Shown here in pieces: positions 1-8,189 of a stretch of DNA of 64,000 nucleotides. Source of the stretch: Microbacterium luteolum. Its GTDB lineage: Bacteria > Actinomycetota > Actinomycetes > Actinomycetales > Microbacteriaceae. The DNA is taken from the NCBI RefSeq assembly GCF_039533965.1, contig NZ_BAAAUN010000001.1:2268950-2332949 (forward strand). The letters are read 5' to 3'. Made by a program: the position numbers and the translations under genes. How positions within the stretch are numbered: position 1 is the first letter of the stretch; each line of letters starts with the position of its first letter. The notes beneath the pieces were generated by a model. It searched no databases and had not been told where the DNA came from. It saw nothing but the letters and a program-made list of their open reading frames with translations.

Positions 1-1084
1 TCGACGGGACCGCGTTGCCGCCGCCCTCGAGGCGGAAGGTCTGCCCCTCGGCGGAGAGGAACTCGGTCCAGAAGGTGAACGCCGCGTCCTTCACCTTGGT
101 CTTGCCGTTGATCGCGAGGAAGCTCGTCGCCACTCCGGTGGGTGCGGCCTCGCCGTCGGGGGTCGGCCACTGCACGATGTCGTAGCTGTCCTGCTCGCCC
201 GTCGCGTCGACCGTGCCGATCGTGTAGCGACCCTGCACGAAGAAGCCGGCCTTGTGCGTGACGAAGACGCTGTCGGCTCCGGCGCCGTCCGGGAGGGAGT
301 CGGCGACGACGAACGTGCCGTCCTCGAAGAGGTCGCCGAGCTGCCGCACGGCCTCGACCGTGTCGGCATCCTTGTTCGCGACGAAGGCGCCCGAGTCGTC
401 GTACGGAGCGTCCAGGCCCTGCGACGACAGCCAGCTCCAGTGGGTGGCCCAGTAGTTCCAGTACATGGTGCCGGTGAGGCCCGCGTCGTGCAGCTTCGCG
501 TTCATCTCGAGGAACTTGTCGGTGGTCCACTCGCCGTTCTCGGCCAGGGTCGCGGGGTCCTCGGTGATGCCGGCGGCGGCGAGCGCCTGCTTGTCGTACC
601 AGAAGACGTCGGGGTTCGAGTCGTTGGGGGCGGCGTAGACCTCGCCGTCGTTCTCGGCGGCGCCGAAGAGGCCGGGGAAGAAGTCGTCCTTCTTGGTCTG
701 GCTGTCCTTCGAGTCCATCAGCTCGTTCAGCGGCATCAGCCGCTTCGAGTCGACGAACTGGCCGATCTTGTCGTCGCCGACGTAGAAGACGTCGGGGGCG
801 GTGTTGCTGGTGAGCTGTGCGAGCAGCTTGGAGTGGTAGTCGCCGTAGTCGGCGACCGGCTGGAGCTTGACGGTGATGTCGGGGTGCCGCTCCATGAAGT
901 CCTTGTTGAACTCCTCGTAGCGGGTGAGCTCGTCGGCGGTGCCCCAGGTGGACCAGACGACCGTGGCCTTGCCGTCGGCATCCACGCCGCCGCCTCCGCC
1001 ACCGCCGCTGCATGCGGCGAGTCCCAGTGCCAGAGCGCCGGCAGCACCCAGTGCCAGATACCGCGTCACGTTCGCACGTGCCAT
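1..1084 (-). CDS. ABC transporter extracellular solute-binding protein (partial)
   Basis: This is the substrate-binding lipoprotein of a carbohydrate-type ABC importer, cut off by the window edge after about 361 residues. The N-terminus is a signal peptide with a lipobox ending LGLAAC at about residue 25, followed by a glycine-rich linker. The mature part reads like family-1 sugar-binding proteins: ATVVWSTWGT near the start, then a DVFYVGDD segment and tryptophan-rich stretches around NYWATHWSW. The ATG at 1082-1084 is preceded on the minus strand by a GAAAGAGGTAGCG purine-rich stretch. Partner permeases would lie beyond the window. A perfect palindrome lies about 60 bases upstream and is the likely operator. 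The sugar cannot be named. Confidence 0.88.
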   Translation of the reverse strand, partial: MARANVTRYLALGAAGALALGLAACSGGGGGGGVDADGKATVVWSTWGTADELTRYEEFNKDFMERHPDITVKLQPVADYGDYHSKLLAQLTSNTAPDVFYVGDDKIGQFVDSKRLMPLNELMDSKDSQTKKDDFFPGLFGAAENDGEVYAAPNDSNPDVFWYDKQALAAAGITEDPATLAENGEWTTDKFLEMNAKLHDAGLTGTMYWNYWATHWSWLSSQGLDAPYDDSGAFVANKDADTVEAVRQLGDLFEDGTFVVADSLPDGAGADSVFVTHKAGFFVQGRYTIGTVDATGEQDSYDIVQWPTPDGEAAPTGVATSFLAINGKTKVKDAAFTFWTEFLSAEGQTFRLEGGGNAVPS

Positions 1085-1144
1085 CTCGCTACCTCTTTCA
1101 TCATCGGAAGATCGTGTCGGGAAGCCTCTGAGGGCTCCCTCGTA

Positions 1145-1158
1145 TTCTGTATACAGAA
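1145..1158. promoter_or_regulatory. Palindromic operator upstream of the binding-protein gene
   Basis: TTCTGTATACAGAA is a perfect 14-base palindrome centred on GTATAC, 61 bases upstream of the start codon. Its position fits an operator for a LacI- or GntR-type regulator of the sugar importer. The regulator gene is not in view. Confidence 0.55.
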
Positions 1159-1205
1159 CGCAATCCTGTCAAGATGCGGTCGAGAGGGGCGGTCGGCGAC
1201 CGGGT

Positions 1206-1291
1206 GTGCACAATTCAGTCAGAAAGTGGGCTCGGCACCGGAACCGACCCGATTTCGAGCCGATGCGCGACGTTCTTGCTGAGTTGGGCAC
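1206..1291. repeat. 86-bp palindromic repeat, family B copy 1
   Basis: The element begins GTGCACAATTCAGTCAGAA and ends TTCTTGCTGAGTTGGGCAC, so its ends form an imperfect inverted repeat around a GC-rich core. A second copy of exactly the same length lies at 10333-10418 in the opposite orientation, with matching ends and a different core. It fills the space before the small gene that follows. Confidence 0.65.
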
Positions 1292-1324
1292 ATGGACCCT
1301 GCCGCGAGGACGGAGAATGGCCGG

Positions 1325-1777
1325 ATGGACACTCCTGACCCGCACCTGCTCGGACCCGGACTGCTGCCGACGCCCTTCACGGCCGACGAGATCCGCGACG
1401 CGACCGGATCCGGCAAGGTGATCCGGCTGCTCCTCGAAGGACCGGACGGACCGCTGGGCGAGCACGTCAACCGATTCAGCGAGACGGATGCCGAGGGCGC
1501 CACGCTCGACCGCTGGGATGCCGAGGACCCGAAGGCGGTCGTATCCAGCCGCGTGACCTGGGCCGAGCTGCAGGGCCACGCGGCCTTCGACGCCGGTACG
1601 ACGAGCGTGTCGACCGTGTCCCTGTCGTCGCCCCTGGGCGAGCTCACCTGCCGGAAGTACGACACCGAAGACGGCGTCTTCTGGTTCTCGATCGCGCACC
1701 CCGGCATGCCGGTGCTGTACGAGTCCGACGGCATGCGGACCACCGTGCTCAGCATCGAGCCCGAGGGAACTGCCTGA
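1325..1777 (+). CDS. Conserved hypothetical protein, about 150 aa
   Basis: I do not recognise a named family. The protein is acidic, soluble and has no signal peptide or membrane segment. It starts TPDPHLLGPGLLPTPFTA and contains the phrase IRDATGSGKVIRLLLE. The wording resembles small uncharacterised actinobacterial proteins. I prefer the ATG at 1325, because GGAG at 1312-1315 lies nine bases upstream of it. The in-frame ATG at 1292 directly abuts a repeat element and lacks a binding site. It converges on the AztD-like gene across a shared terminator. Confidence 0.7.
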   Translation: MDTPDPHLLGPGLLPTPFTADEIRDATGSGKVIRLLLEGPDGPLGEHVNRFSETDAEGATLDRWDAEDPKAVVSSRVTWAELQGHAAFDAGTTSVSTVSLSSPLGELTCRKYDTEDGVFWFSIAHPGMPVLYESDGMRTTVLSIEPEGTA

Positions 1778-1785
1778 GGCACACG

Positions 1786-1824
1786 CCGAAGGGCGGACCC
1801 GCCACCCGCGGACCCGCCCTTCGG
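1786..1824. terminator. Bidirectional terminator
   Basis: CCGAAGGGCGG at 1786-1796 pairs perfectly with CCGCCCTTCGG at 1814-1824. The hairpin lies between two convergent genes, so it can end both transcripts. Confidence 0.75.
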
Positions 1825-1831
1825 ACTCCTC

Positions 1832-3040
1832 TCAGTGACCGGCGGCGCCGACCACGACGAACTCGTTCGGCACGACGTCGAGAACAGCGGATGCCGACAC
1901 CTCACCCGAGTGCAGGTCGATCGCCAGGATCTTGTCCGACGCGGGCTCCGTCACGTAGGCGATGTCACCCACGACACGCAGACCCGGGTGCGGCTGCTGC
2001 CACTCCGCGGGGCTCTCCCACGGCTCGATGACGCTCCACTGGTCGATGACCTCGCCGTCTTCGTCGAGCAGGTACAGGCTGCCGTCGGCGCTCAGCACCA
2101 CGACGTTGTCGTGTCCGTCGCGTCCGACTCCGCGCCAGGTGTACTCGACGCCCTCGGGCAGGTCGATGACCGAGAGCTCCTCAGTCTCGGTGTCGATGCG
2201 CACGAGCTTCGACAGCAGGTAGCCCTCGGCATCCGGGTCGGTCTTGTAGTCGCCGAAGGCGATCGTGCTCGTGTCGGTCACGTACGCGTTACCGGTGCGG
2301 CCGAACTCATCCGGCGCATCGAGCTTGGTGAAGGCGCCGTCGGCGAACAGCAGCACGCCGTCCTCGCAGCCGAACATGACGGCCTCGCCCTTCAGCGCGC
2401 CCTCGCCGTGCACGCTCGGGCACTCCTCGTTGCGGGCCAGCTCCGTGCCGTCGGCCGCGAGATGCCGCACACCGGTGCGGGCCTCCTCCGTGCCGATCGT
2501 CGCCAGCGCGGTGCCGTCGGACAGTTCGATCGCGACGCCGTGGTGCGCGGCAGCCGAGGTGATCGTGTCGATCTCCGGGAGCGTGCCGGCGCCGACGGCG
2601 TCCGTGTCGAAGATCCGGATCTCTCCGGTGCCGTCGTCGAACAGGGCGGTGCGCCCGGCATGCGGGGTGGCGTGACCGGCGGCGACGGCCTCGAAGACCT
2701 CGCCGGTGAACTCGACGGTGTCGGAGGCGAGACCGGTGTCGAGCACGTGGAAGCCGTCCTCCGCGGTGACGAAGACGTGTCCGTCGTGGTCGCCGGCGCC
2801 GTTGACGCGGAGGAAGCCGCCGAGCTCGACCTGGTCGATCTGCTCGAGGGTCTCGCCGTCGAGCACGACCACGCCCCCGTCATGGGTGACGGCCACGCGG
2901 GTGTCGGCCTCGTGCTTCTCTTCGGGGGCGGCGGAACCACCGGATGCCGTGGGCGAGGCGGTCGCGCATCCGGCGAGCGCGGCGACCGCGAGGGCGGTCA
3001 GCGCGCCGGCCGCGAGGCGGCGGCGGACAGGTCGGGACAT
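1832..3040 (-). CDS. AztD-like zinc metallochaperone lipoprotein
   Basis: This is a secreted 402-residue lipoprotein with a lipobox LAGC at residues 22-25. The body is a run of beta-propeller-like blades (repeated patterns such as VVVLDGETLEQIDQV and RIFDTD). Histidines lie in AVTHDGG, GDHDGHVF, AGHATPHAG and AAHHG. This architecture matches the AztD family, periplasmic or extracellular zinc chaperones that hand zinc to the AztC binding protein. It is downstream of a second protein of the same type, 66 bases apart, and probably in one transcript starting at a Zur-like box. No AztABC genes are nearby. It could instead be another propeller lipoprotein; the family call is from memory of the pattern. 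Confidence 0.65.
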   Translation of the reverse strand: MSRPVRRRLAAGALTALAVAALAGCATASPTASGGSAAPEEKHEADTRVAVTHDGGVVVLDGETLEQIDQVELGGFLRVNGAGDHDGHVFVTAEDGFHVLDTGLASDTVEFTGEVFEAVAAGHATPHAGRTALFDDGTGEIRIFDTDAVGAGTLPEIDTITSAAAHHGVAIELSDGTALATIGTEEARTGVRHLAADGTELARNEECPSVHGEGALKGEAVMFGCEDGVLLFADGAFTKLDAPDEFGRTGNAYVTDTSTIAFGDYKTDPDAEGYLLSKLVRIDTETEELSVIDLPEGVEYTWRGVGRDGHDNVVVLSADGSLYLLDEDGEVIDQWSVIEPWESPAEWQQPHPGLRVVGDIAYVTEPASDKILAIDLHSGEVSASAVLDVVPNEFVVVGAAGH

Positions 3041-3106
3041 GGTGTCTCTCTTTCTTGGGTGTGGTGCTGCGAGGTGTTGCTTGTGTGTGGTTGCTTGTGG
3101 GCCGGG

Positions 3107-4336
3107 TCAGCCGACCTGGCTGAGGAATCGGGGATCGAGGTCGGTGAACGTGCGGGTGACGATGCCGTCGGCATGGTCGATCTCGTGCACGGCGCCGGCT
3201 GCGGGGTCGGAGACGTAGGCGTGCTCCGCGTCGACAACGAGATGCACGCGATCGCGGAGCACGGGGTCGGCGACGGATGCCGCGAGCAGCGGCTCGGTGC
3301 GGGCGAGCACGGTGCCGTCGGCGGCGAGCACCCGCACCCGGCCGTCGGCGTCGAGCACGACGGTCCGGCTGTCGTCGTCGCCGACGGCGACAGCACGCAG
3401 GAGGGGCACGTCGGAGGAGAGCAGCGTCCACTGCCGGGCACGCACGTCGAGCAGCCACGCCCCCTGTTCACCCGCGACACCGGCGAGGTCGGGGCGATCG
3501 GCGCGTCCGGAGAGGTCCACGGCAGCCGGCGCGCCGGCGGGGAGGGGGAGGGACTCCGTCGCGATCGCCCCGCCGACCTCGCGGGTGAACAGCACGGCCC
3601 CCTCCGCGCAGGTGAAGACGGCGCCGACACGCGTGATGTCGGCATCTGACGCGGCGGTGCAGGGAGTCGTTCCGCCGTCGACGGGAGCGCCCTCGGCGTC
3701 GAGGATCTCGACCGTGTCGGCAGAGCTCGCGACGAGCAGGTGCGCGGCGAAGGAGACGACGGGACCAGCGGAGGCGATCGTCACGCGCGGTACGCCGTCG
3801 AGTCCGTCGGCGAGGTCTTCGTGCGGGAGGTCCACGACCTCGCCGCCCGAGAACTGCACGGTCGCACGCTGCGCACCGGCGGTCACGCGCGCCTCGCCAG
3901 CACCGTCGATGGTCCCCACGAGGTGCGGTTCCCCGAGGAACGAGTGCGTGTGGTCGCCGTGCGGCACGGTCCAGCGCGCGGTGTCGACGACATCGACGCT
4001 CGTCCGCTCCCCGTCGCGATGCGCGACGTAGACGAGGCGCCCATCGGCGTCGATCCGCTCGACATCGGACGCCGCGGGCGAGATCACCGCGCGCTCCTCG
4101 GACTCGAGATCGAGCAGCGTGACCTCGCCCTCGTCGTCGGCGATCACCAGCGCGCGGGCCGGAGAGGCGACCTCGGCGGCCGCGCCGGCCTGGATGCCGT
4201 GACCGTCGGTTGCCGCGGAGGGCGCGGCAACCGGTGACGAAGACGCTGGCACGGCGCAGGCAGGGAGAACGAGCAGGGCGAGCGCCAGTGCAGCCAGGGG
4301 CACGGCACGACGGCCATGGTGAGAGGAGGAATCCAT
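3107..4336 (-). CDS. AztD-like zinc metallochaperone lipoprotein, paralogue
   Basis: This 409-residue lipoprotein has a lipobox LPAC at 24-27 and the same propeller-like layout as the gene after it. A histidine cluster, PHGDHTHSF, lies at about residues 125-133 (H126, H129, H131) and resembles the zinc-binding loop expected of AztD. The N-terminus also has HH at 6-7, before the membrane segment. It is the first gene of a probable two-gene operon. A Fur/Zur-type palindrome lies 16 bases upstream of its ATG, which supports induction under zinc shortage. The two proteins probably arose by tandem duplication and have diverged widely. Confidence 0.65.
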   Translation of the reverse strand: MDSSSHHGRRAVPLAALALALLVLPACAVPASSSPVAAPSAATDGHGIQAGAAAEVASPARALVIADDEGEVTLLDLESEERAVISPAASDVERIDADGRLVYVAHRDGERTSVDVVDTARWTVPHGDHTHSFLGEPHLVGTIDGAGEARVTAGAQRATVQFSGGEVVDLPHEDLADGLDGVPRVTIASAGPVVSFAAHLLVASSADTVEILDAEGAPVDGGTTPCTAASDADITRVGAVFTCAEGAVLFTREVGGAIATESLPLPAGAPAAVDLSGRADRPDLAGVAGEQGAWLLDVRARQWTLLSSDVPLLRAVAVGDDDSRTVVLDADGRVRVLAADGTVLARTEPLLAASVADPVLRDRVHLVVDAEHAYVSDPAAGAVHEIDHADGIVTRTFTDLDPRFLSQVG

Positions 4337-4351
4337 AGGCTTTACACCCTA

Positions 4352-4368
4352 TTGATAACGATTCTCAA
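4352..4368. promoter_or_regulatory. Zur/Fur-type operator
   Basis: TTGATAACGATTCTCAA agrees with its reverse complement at 12 of 17 positions and contains the ATAACGATTCTCA core typical of Zur/Fur-family sites. It sits directly before the AztD-like operon, in an AT-rich patch that would overlap the promoter. Confidence 0.6.
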
Positions 4369-4478
4369 TCTCAAATCAGGTCTGGGAGGTGTGGGCGACG
4401 GCATCCGACACCATCCGGAACCCGGCTGTGGCCGAACGTCCGATGCTGAACGTCGGCGCCCCGGCGTAGGGTCGCACC

Positions 4479-5549
4479 ATGAGCAGCACAGCATCCTTCG
4501 AACGTCACGGGGTCGTCCCCTCCTATCTGCTCGCGCGCCTGGCCGAGTCGGGTCGCTTCCCCAAGGCCGCCGCCGCCGCGCGGCAGACGCTCACCGCCGG
4601 AAGGCCGCCGTTCCGTGCGCGCATCGACCTCTCGATCGACGAGAACGGCGCCCTCGTCGCGCAGCTCTCCGACGCGCCGAATCGCACGATCAGCGACGCG
4701 GGCAACACGCAGCAGCTCCCCGGCGCCGTCGTGCGCACGGAAGACGACGGCTCCGTCGACGACGCCGCCGTGAACGAGGCCTTCGACGGTCTCGGGGCGA
4801 CGTTCGAGATGCTCCTCTCCGCGTTCGGCCGCAACTCCCTCGACGACGCCGGTGCTCCCCTCGACGCGACCGTGCACTACGGCGTCGACTACGACAACGC
4901 GTTCTGGGACGGCGAGCGCATGGTCTTCGGCGACGGCGACGGAGAGGTGTTCCAGGACTTCACCGGTTCCACGACGGTCATCGGGCACGAGCTCGCCCAC
5001 GGCGTCGTGCAGCACACCGCGAACCTCGAGTACCAGGGGCAGCCCGGTGCGCTCAACGAATCCATCGCCGACGTGTTCGGCGCCCTGACCGAGCAGTACT
5101 CCCTGGGGCAGACGGCCGACAAGGCGACCTGGCTCATCGGCGCCGAGATCTTCACGGATGCCGTCGAGGGCAAGGCGCTGCGCTCGATGATCGAGCCCGG
5201 CACGGCCTATGACGACGACGAGCTGGGCAAGGATCCGCAGCCGGCGCATATGAGCGGCTTCGTCCGCACCACGGAAGACAACGGCGGGGTGCACATCAAC
5301 TCCGGCATCCCCAACCGGGCGTTCGCGCTGTTCGCGATCGATCTCGGCGGCAACGCCTGGGAGGCCGCGGGCACCGTCTGGTACAACGCCCTCACCGGCG
5401 GGCTCTCGAGCACCGCGACCTTCACCGAATTCGCCGACGCCACCGTGGCCGCGGCGACCGAGCTGGGCGAAGAGACCGCCACAGCCGCTCGACGCGCGTG
5501 GAGCACCGTGGGAGTCTATGAAGATGAGCGAGTCCCCTCCTCCGACTGA
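4479..5549 (+). CDS. Protealysin-like M4 metallopeptidase
   Basis: This is a thermolysin-family zinc protease of 356 residues. HELAH at 170-174 gives the first two zinc ligands and the catalytic Glu, NESIAD places the third ligand at E194, and the family histidine is at H272 in GGVHINSG. There is no signal peptide. The short N-terminal region has the PSYLLARLA motif typical of the small protealysin propeptide, not the long thermolysin one. Such enzymes are made in the cytoplasm or exported without a Sec signal. The next gene encodes an emfourin-type inhibitor and overlaps its 3' end, the arrangement known for protealysin operons. Confidence 0.93.
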   Translation: MSSTASFERHGVVPSYLLARLAESGRFPKAAAAARQTLTAGRPPFRARIDLSIDENGALVAQLSDAPNRTISDAGNTQQLPGAVVRTEDDGSVDDAAVNEAFDGLGATFEMLLSAFGRNSLDDAGAPLDATVHYGVDYDNAFWDGERMVFGDGDGEVFQDFTGSTTVIGHELAHGVVQHTANLEYQGQPGALNESIADVFGALTEQYSLGQTADKATWLIGAEIFTDAVEGKALRSMIEPGTAYDDDELGKDPQPAHMSGFVRTTEDNGGVHINSGIPNRAFALFAIDLGGNAWEAAGTVWYNALTGGLSSTATFTEFADATVAAATELGEETATAARRAWSTVGVYEDERVPSSD

Positions 5550-5838
5550 TGTCCGCGTCGTGATCGCGATCGTGCGCTCCGGCGGCATCGCCGGCATCCG
5601 TCGCCAATGGCGGGTCGAGGCCGAGGCACCAGACGCTGACGACTGGATCGCCCTCATCGACCGCTGCCCCTGGGATCAGGAAACGGATGCCGCACCCGGC
5701 GCTGACTGCTTCGTGTGGACCATCCGCGCGCGCACTCCCTCCGAACGACGAGAGCGCGACCTGAGCGACGCCGAGGTCGACGGCCCGTGGCGGGCTCTGG
5801 TCGACGCCGTGCGCGAAGCGTCCAAGCGCACCGAATGA
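5518..5838 (+). CDS. Emfourin-type protealysin inhibitor
   Basis: This small protein of about 106 residues has the emfourin pattern: VVIAIVRSGGIAGIRRQW near the start, then a DDWIALIDRCPW segment and DCFVWTIRA. Emfourins bind and inhibit their cognate protealysin-like proteases. The gene overlaps the protease gene by 32 bases, so translation is coupled. Either ATG 5518 or ATG 5524 can be the start; GGGAG at 5510-5514 is better spaced for 5524. Confidence 0.85.
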   Translation: MKMSESPPPTDVRVVIAIVRSGGIAGIRRQWRVEAEAPDADDWIALIDRCPWDQETDAAPGADCFVWTIRARTPSERRERDLSDAEVDGPWRALVDAVREASKRTE

Positions 5839-5926
5839 CGCCGGGCGCGACTCGGCCGATGCGGCATCCGATCAATCCGGTGTGAATCGGTGCTCGCGGC
5901 CGGCGGACGGCGCGAGAATAGGACTC

Positions 5927-6175
5927 ATGGGACTGTTCCAGCACCGCAAGGATGAAGAAGAGAACCAGTGGACGCTTCCGTCCGAGCCGCTCCTCCGCGA
6001 GGGTGCGGACGTCCTCGAGGAGGTGCCGTCGGTCGACCCGATGGCGCTCGGACTCGGAGTCGACGTGAGTTCGATCGTGTTCCCGGTCGCCCCTGTTCCT
6101 CCCGCCGCCGACTCGATCGAGAGCCGCGAACCGGGAACCGAGCCGGACGACGAACCCGAATCCGATGGCGACTGA
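5927..6175 (+). CDS. Small hypothetical acidic protein
   Basis: The gene encodes about 82 residues beginning GLFQHRKDEEENQWTLPSE and ending in an acidic EPDDEPESDGD tail. I recognise no family. The ATG at 5927 follows GAGAATAGGA, a usable ribosome-binding site; an upstream in-frame GTG at 5882 has none. Its stop overlaps the start of the next gene by 11 bases, so the two are translationally coupled. Confidence 0.6.
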   Translation: MGLFQHRKDEEENQWTLPSEPLLREGADVLEEVPSVDPMALGLGVDVSSIVFPVAPVPPAADSIESREPGTEPDDEPESDGD

Positions 6176-6854
6176 CCCCGCCGCGTTTCTCCTGTCGCAG
6201 CTCGAACCGGACGCCGATCACCGCGATGCGGACCGGCTGTTCCGGGAAGCCGGGTGGCAGCCGTGCGGCGCGGGGGACTGGGCCATCGCCCTACGCTCTC
6301 CCGATGGAGAGGTCGTCGCACGGATCAGCCCCTTCGATCCGACCGGTCCGTACACGGCAGAGCTGTACCGGGACGCGGCAGGAACCGGTCAGGTCCCGAC
6401 GCTGTTCGCGCACCAGCGCCTCGCCGGCGGGGGCGACTTGCAGATCATGGAGTGGCTGCGCGAGGCCGACGAAGCGGATGCCGTCGCCTTCCACGCGCTG
6501 ATCGCCGACGGCACGCCCGAGGTCGCGACGCTGGTGGACAGCATCCGCCGGATCCACACGCGGGCGCAGGCCGAGCTGCCCTGGTGCGGCCCGCTGGATG
6601 AGAACCCGTCGAATGTGATGCGCGGCGGGGATGACCGGCTGGTGCTCACCGACCCCTACTACGCCGACGGTCCGGCGCTCTACGAGACGGCCGCCTCGGA
6701 TCCGGATGCCGTGGTGGCGAGGATCCCCGCCGAGGAGCGACGGTTCATGACCGAGATCCCCCTCACCTGGTCCGGTCCGTGGGCGGCCGAGGCCCGGGAG
6801 GAGATGCGGCGCGGGCTCGATGCCGCCGATGCCCGGCGCGCTCCGCAGGGCTGA
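6165..6854 (+). CDS. Kinase-like (phosphotransferase-fold) protein
   Basis: This 229-residue soluble protein has the look of a degenerate protein kinase or aminoglycoside phosphotransferase fold. An N-lobe-like segment (DWAIALRSPDGEVVARI) precedes a catalytic-loop-like ENPSNVMRG and a DFG-like LTDPYY. Proteins with this pattern are often found next to small acidic partners in actinobacteria. The canonical HxD motif is absent, so activity is uncertain. It starts inside the preceding gene (ATGGCGACTGA overlap). Confidence 0.55.
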   Translation: MATDPAAFLLSQLEPDADHRDADRLFREAGWQPCGAGDWAIALRSPDGEVVARISPFDPTGPYTAELYRDAAGTGQVPTLFAHQRLAGGGDLQIMEWLREADEADAVAFHALIADGTPEVATLVDSIRRIHTRAQAELPWCGPLDENPSNVMRGGDDRLVLTDPYYADGPALYETAASDPDAVVARIPAEERRFMTEIPLTWSGPWAAEAREEMRRGLDAADARRAPQG

Positions 6855-6896
6855 CGTTCGTCCGGCGGCGTCATCGCCCCCGGCTACGGTTGAGGG

Positions 6897-7625
6897 ATGA
6901 CGATCACCGCCGCCGCAGACGGCTCCGCCCTGGGCAATCCCGGCCCCAACGGGTGGGCCTGGTACATCGACGACGACAACTGGGCGGCGGGTGGTTCACC
7001 GCACGGCACGAACAACCAGGGCGAGCTGCAGGCCGTACTCGAGCTGCTGAAGGCGACCGCCGGCACCGACGAGAAGCTGCATATCTGGTGCGACAGCCGC
7101 TACGTGATCGACTCGGTGACGAAGTGGATGCCCGGGTGGAAGCGCAAGGGATGGCGCAAGTCCGACGGCGGGCCCGTCCTCAACCGCGATCTGCTCGAAG
7201 GCATCGATGAGGCCATGCGCGGACGCGACGTGCAGTTCTCCTGGGTGAAGGGCCACGCGGGCGACGATCTGAACGAGGCCGCAGACGAACGGGCGAACGC
7301 TGCGGCGACCGCGTACAAGAACAAGCAGGAGCCGCGCCGCGGCCCGGGATTCACCCGCGCATCGGAAGCCGGGGCGGCTGTCGCGGCATCCGCACCGATC
7401 GCGGCGAGCGCGGCGCCCCCGGCTGCCCCGGCGGCTCCTGCGGCACCCGCTGCTGCTGAGCCCCTCTGGGCCGAGGCATCCGATCTGCTCGACGGTCTCG
7501 ACGCCCCCGTCGACGACCCGATCGAGGTGCGACTCGCACTCTCCGGCGACGAGCACGCCCGCCTGCGCGATCGCGCAGAGGCGCAGGGCGTCTCTCTCGA
7601 AGAGGCGCTCCGCCGCCTCATCTGA
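6897..7625 (+). CDS. rnhA: Ribonuclease HI with C-terminal extension
   Basis: Residues 1-140 are a complete RNase H domain that cleaves RNA in RNA-DNA hybrids. The catalytic carboxylates are D8, E43, D66 and D130, with H120 in VKGHAGD. Next comes a low-complexity Ala/Pro linker (about 155-190), then a 45-residue tail, EVRLALSGDEHARLRDRAEA, that reads like a ribbon-helix-helix or short helical module. The family is usually about 150 residues, so the tail is an addition and could aid substrate binding. The ATG follows GGTTGAGGG. Confidence 0.9.
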   Translation: MTITAAADGSALGNPGPNGWAWYIDDDNWAAGGSPHGTNNQGELQAVLELLKATAGTDEKLHIWCDSRYVIDSVTKWMPGWKRKGWRKSDGGPVLNRDLLEGIDEAMRGRDVQFSWVKGHAGDDLNEAADERANAAATAYKNKQEPRRGPGFTRASEAGAAVAASAPIAASAAPPAAPAAPAAPAAAEPLWAEASDLLDGLDAPVDDPIEVRLALSGDEHARLRDRAEAQGVSLEEALRRLI

Positions 7626-7655
7626 CCAGCGGATGCCGCGGCGTACACTCGCACC

Positions 7656-8045
7656 ATGTCGACTCCCGCCCGCACCATCGGCCGCATCTTCCTGGGTTCG
7701 TCCCTCGTCTTCGCCGGGGTCTCGCACCTGACGGTCGCTCGTGAGGAGTTCCAGGCGCAGGTGCCCGAGTCGCTGCCGCTCGACCCCGACGTGACCGTGG
7801 TGGCCTCGGGTGTCGTCGAGATCGCGCTGGGTTCGGCCCTGCTGCTCGCGCGCCGCCGCCGCGGCCTGGTCGGCGTCATCGCCGCCCTGTTCTTCGTCGC
7901 CGTGTTCCCGGGCAACCTTGCCCAGTGGATGCATCACCGCGACGGCTTCGGGCTCGACACCGAGATGAAGCGCTTCGTGCGCCTGTTCTTCCAGCCCGTG
8001 CTCGTCGTGCTGGCACTCTGGTCGACCCGCAGCCCCCGCCGCTGA
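7656..8045 (+). CDS. DoxX-like small membrane protein
   Basis: This 129-residue protein has four predicted membrane segments, starting at IGRIFLGSSLVFAGVSHL. A conserved-looking FPGNLAQWMHHRDGFGL loop precedes the last segment. The pattern fits the DoxX/MauE-like superfamily of small four-helix membrane proteins with no agreed biochemical role. It appears to be a single-gene unit, followed by an 80-bp palindromic repeat. Confidence 0.75.
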   Translation: MSTPARTIGRIFLGSSLVFAGVSHLTVAREEFQAQVPESLPLDPDVTVVASGVVEIALGSALLLARRRRGLVGVIAALFFVAVFPGNLAQWMHHRDGFGLDTEMKRFVRLFFQPVLVVLALWSTRSPRR

Positions 8046-8062
8046 GGCTGGGCGACCTGGCC

Positions 8063-8142
8063 GCGCGGAATCAGGCTGACGCGCGGAATCAGGCCGTTTC
8101 GCGAGGTAACCTCCTGATTCCGCGCGATCGCCTGATCCGACG
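8063..8142. repeat. 80-bp palindromic repeat, family A copy 1
   Basis: Two direct copies of GCGCGGAATCAGGC (8063-8076 and 8081-8094) are followed by inverted forms CCTGATTCCGCGC (8113-8125) and CCTGATCCGACG (8131-8142). A copy of the same length and internal order lies at 51626-51705. The arrangement can fold into nested or alternative hairpins. Confidence 0.75.
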
Positions 8143-8189
8143 TGGGTCAGCGGCTCTCCGGGCTCCGATCCGTAGACTCGGCTGATGGC

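Noticed and set aside
254..1282. 342-codon plus-strand frame
   Set aside because: It is antisense to the solute-binding protein and has Val/Gly-rich shadow composition.
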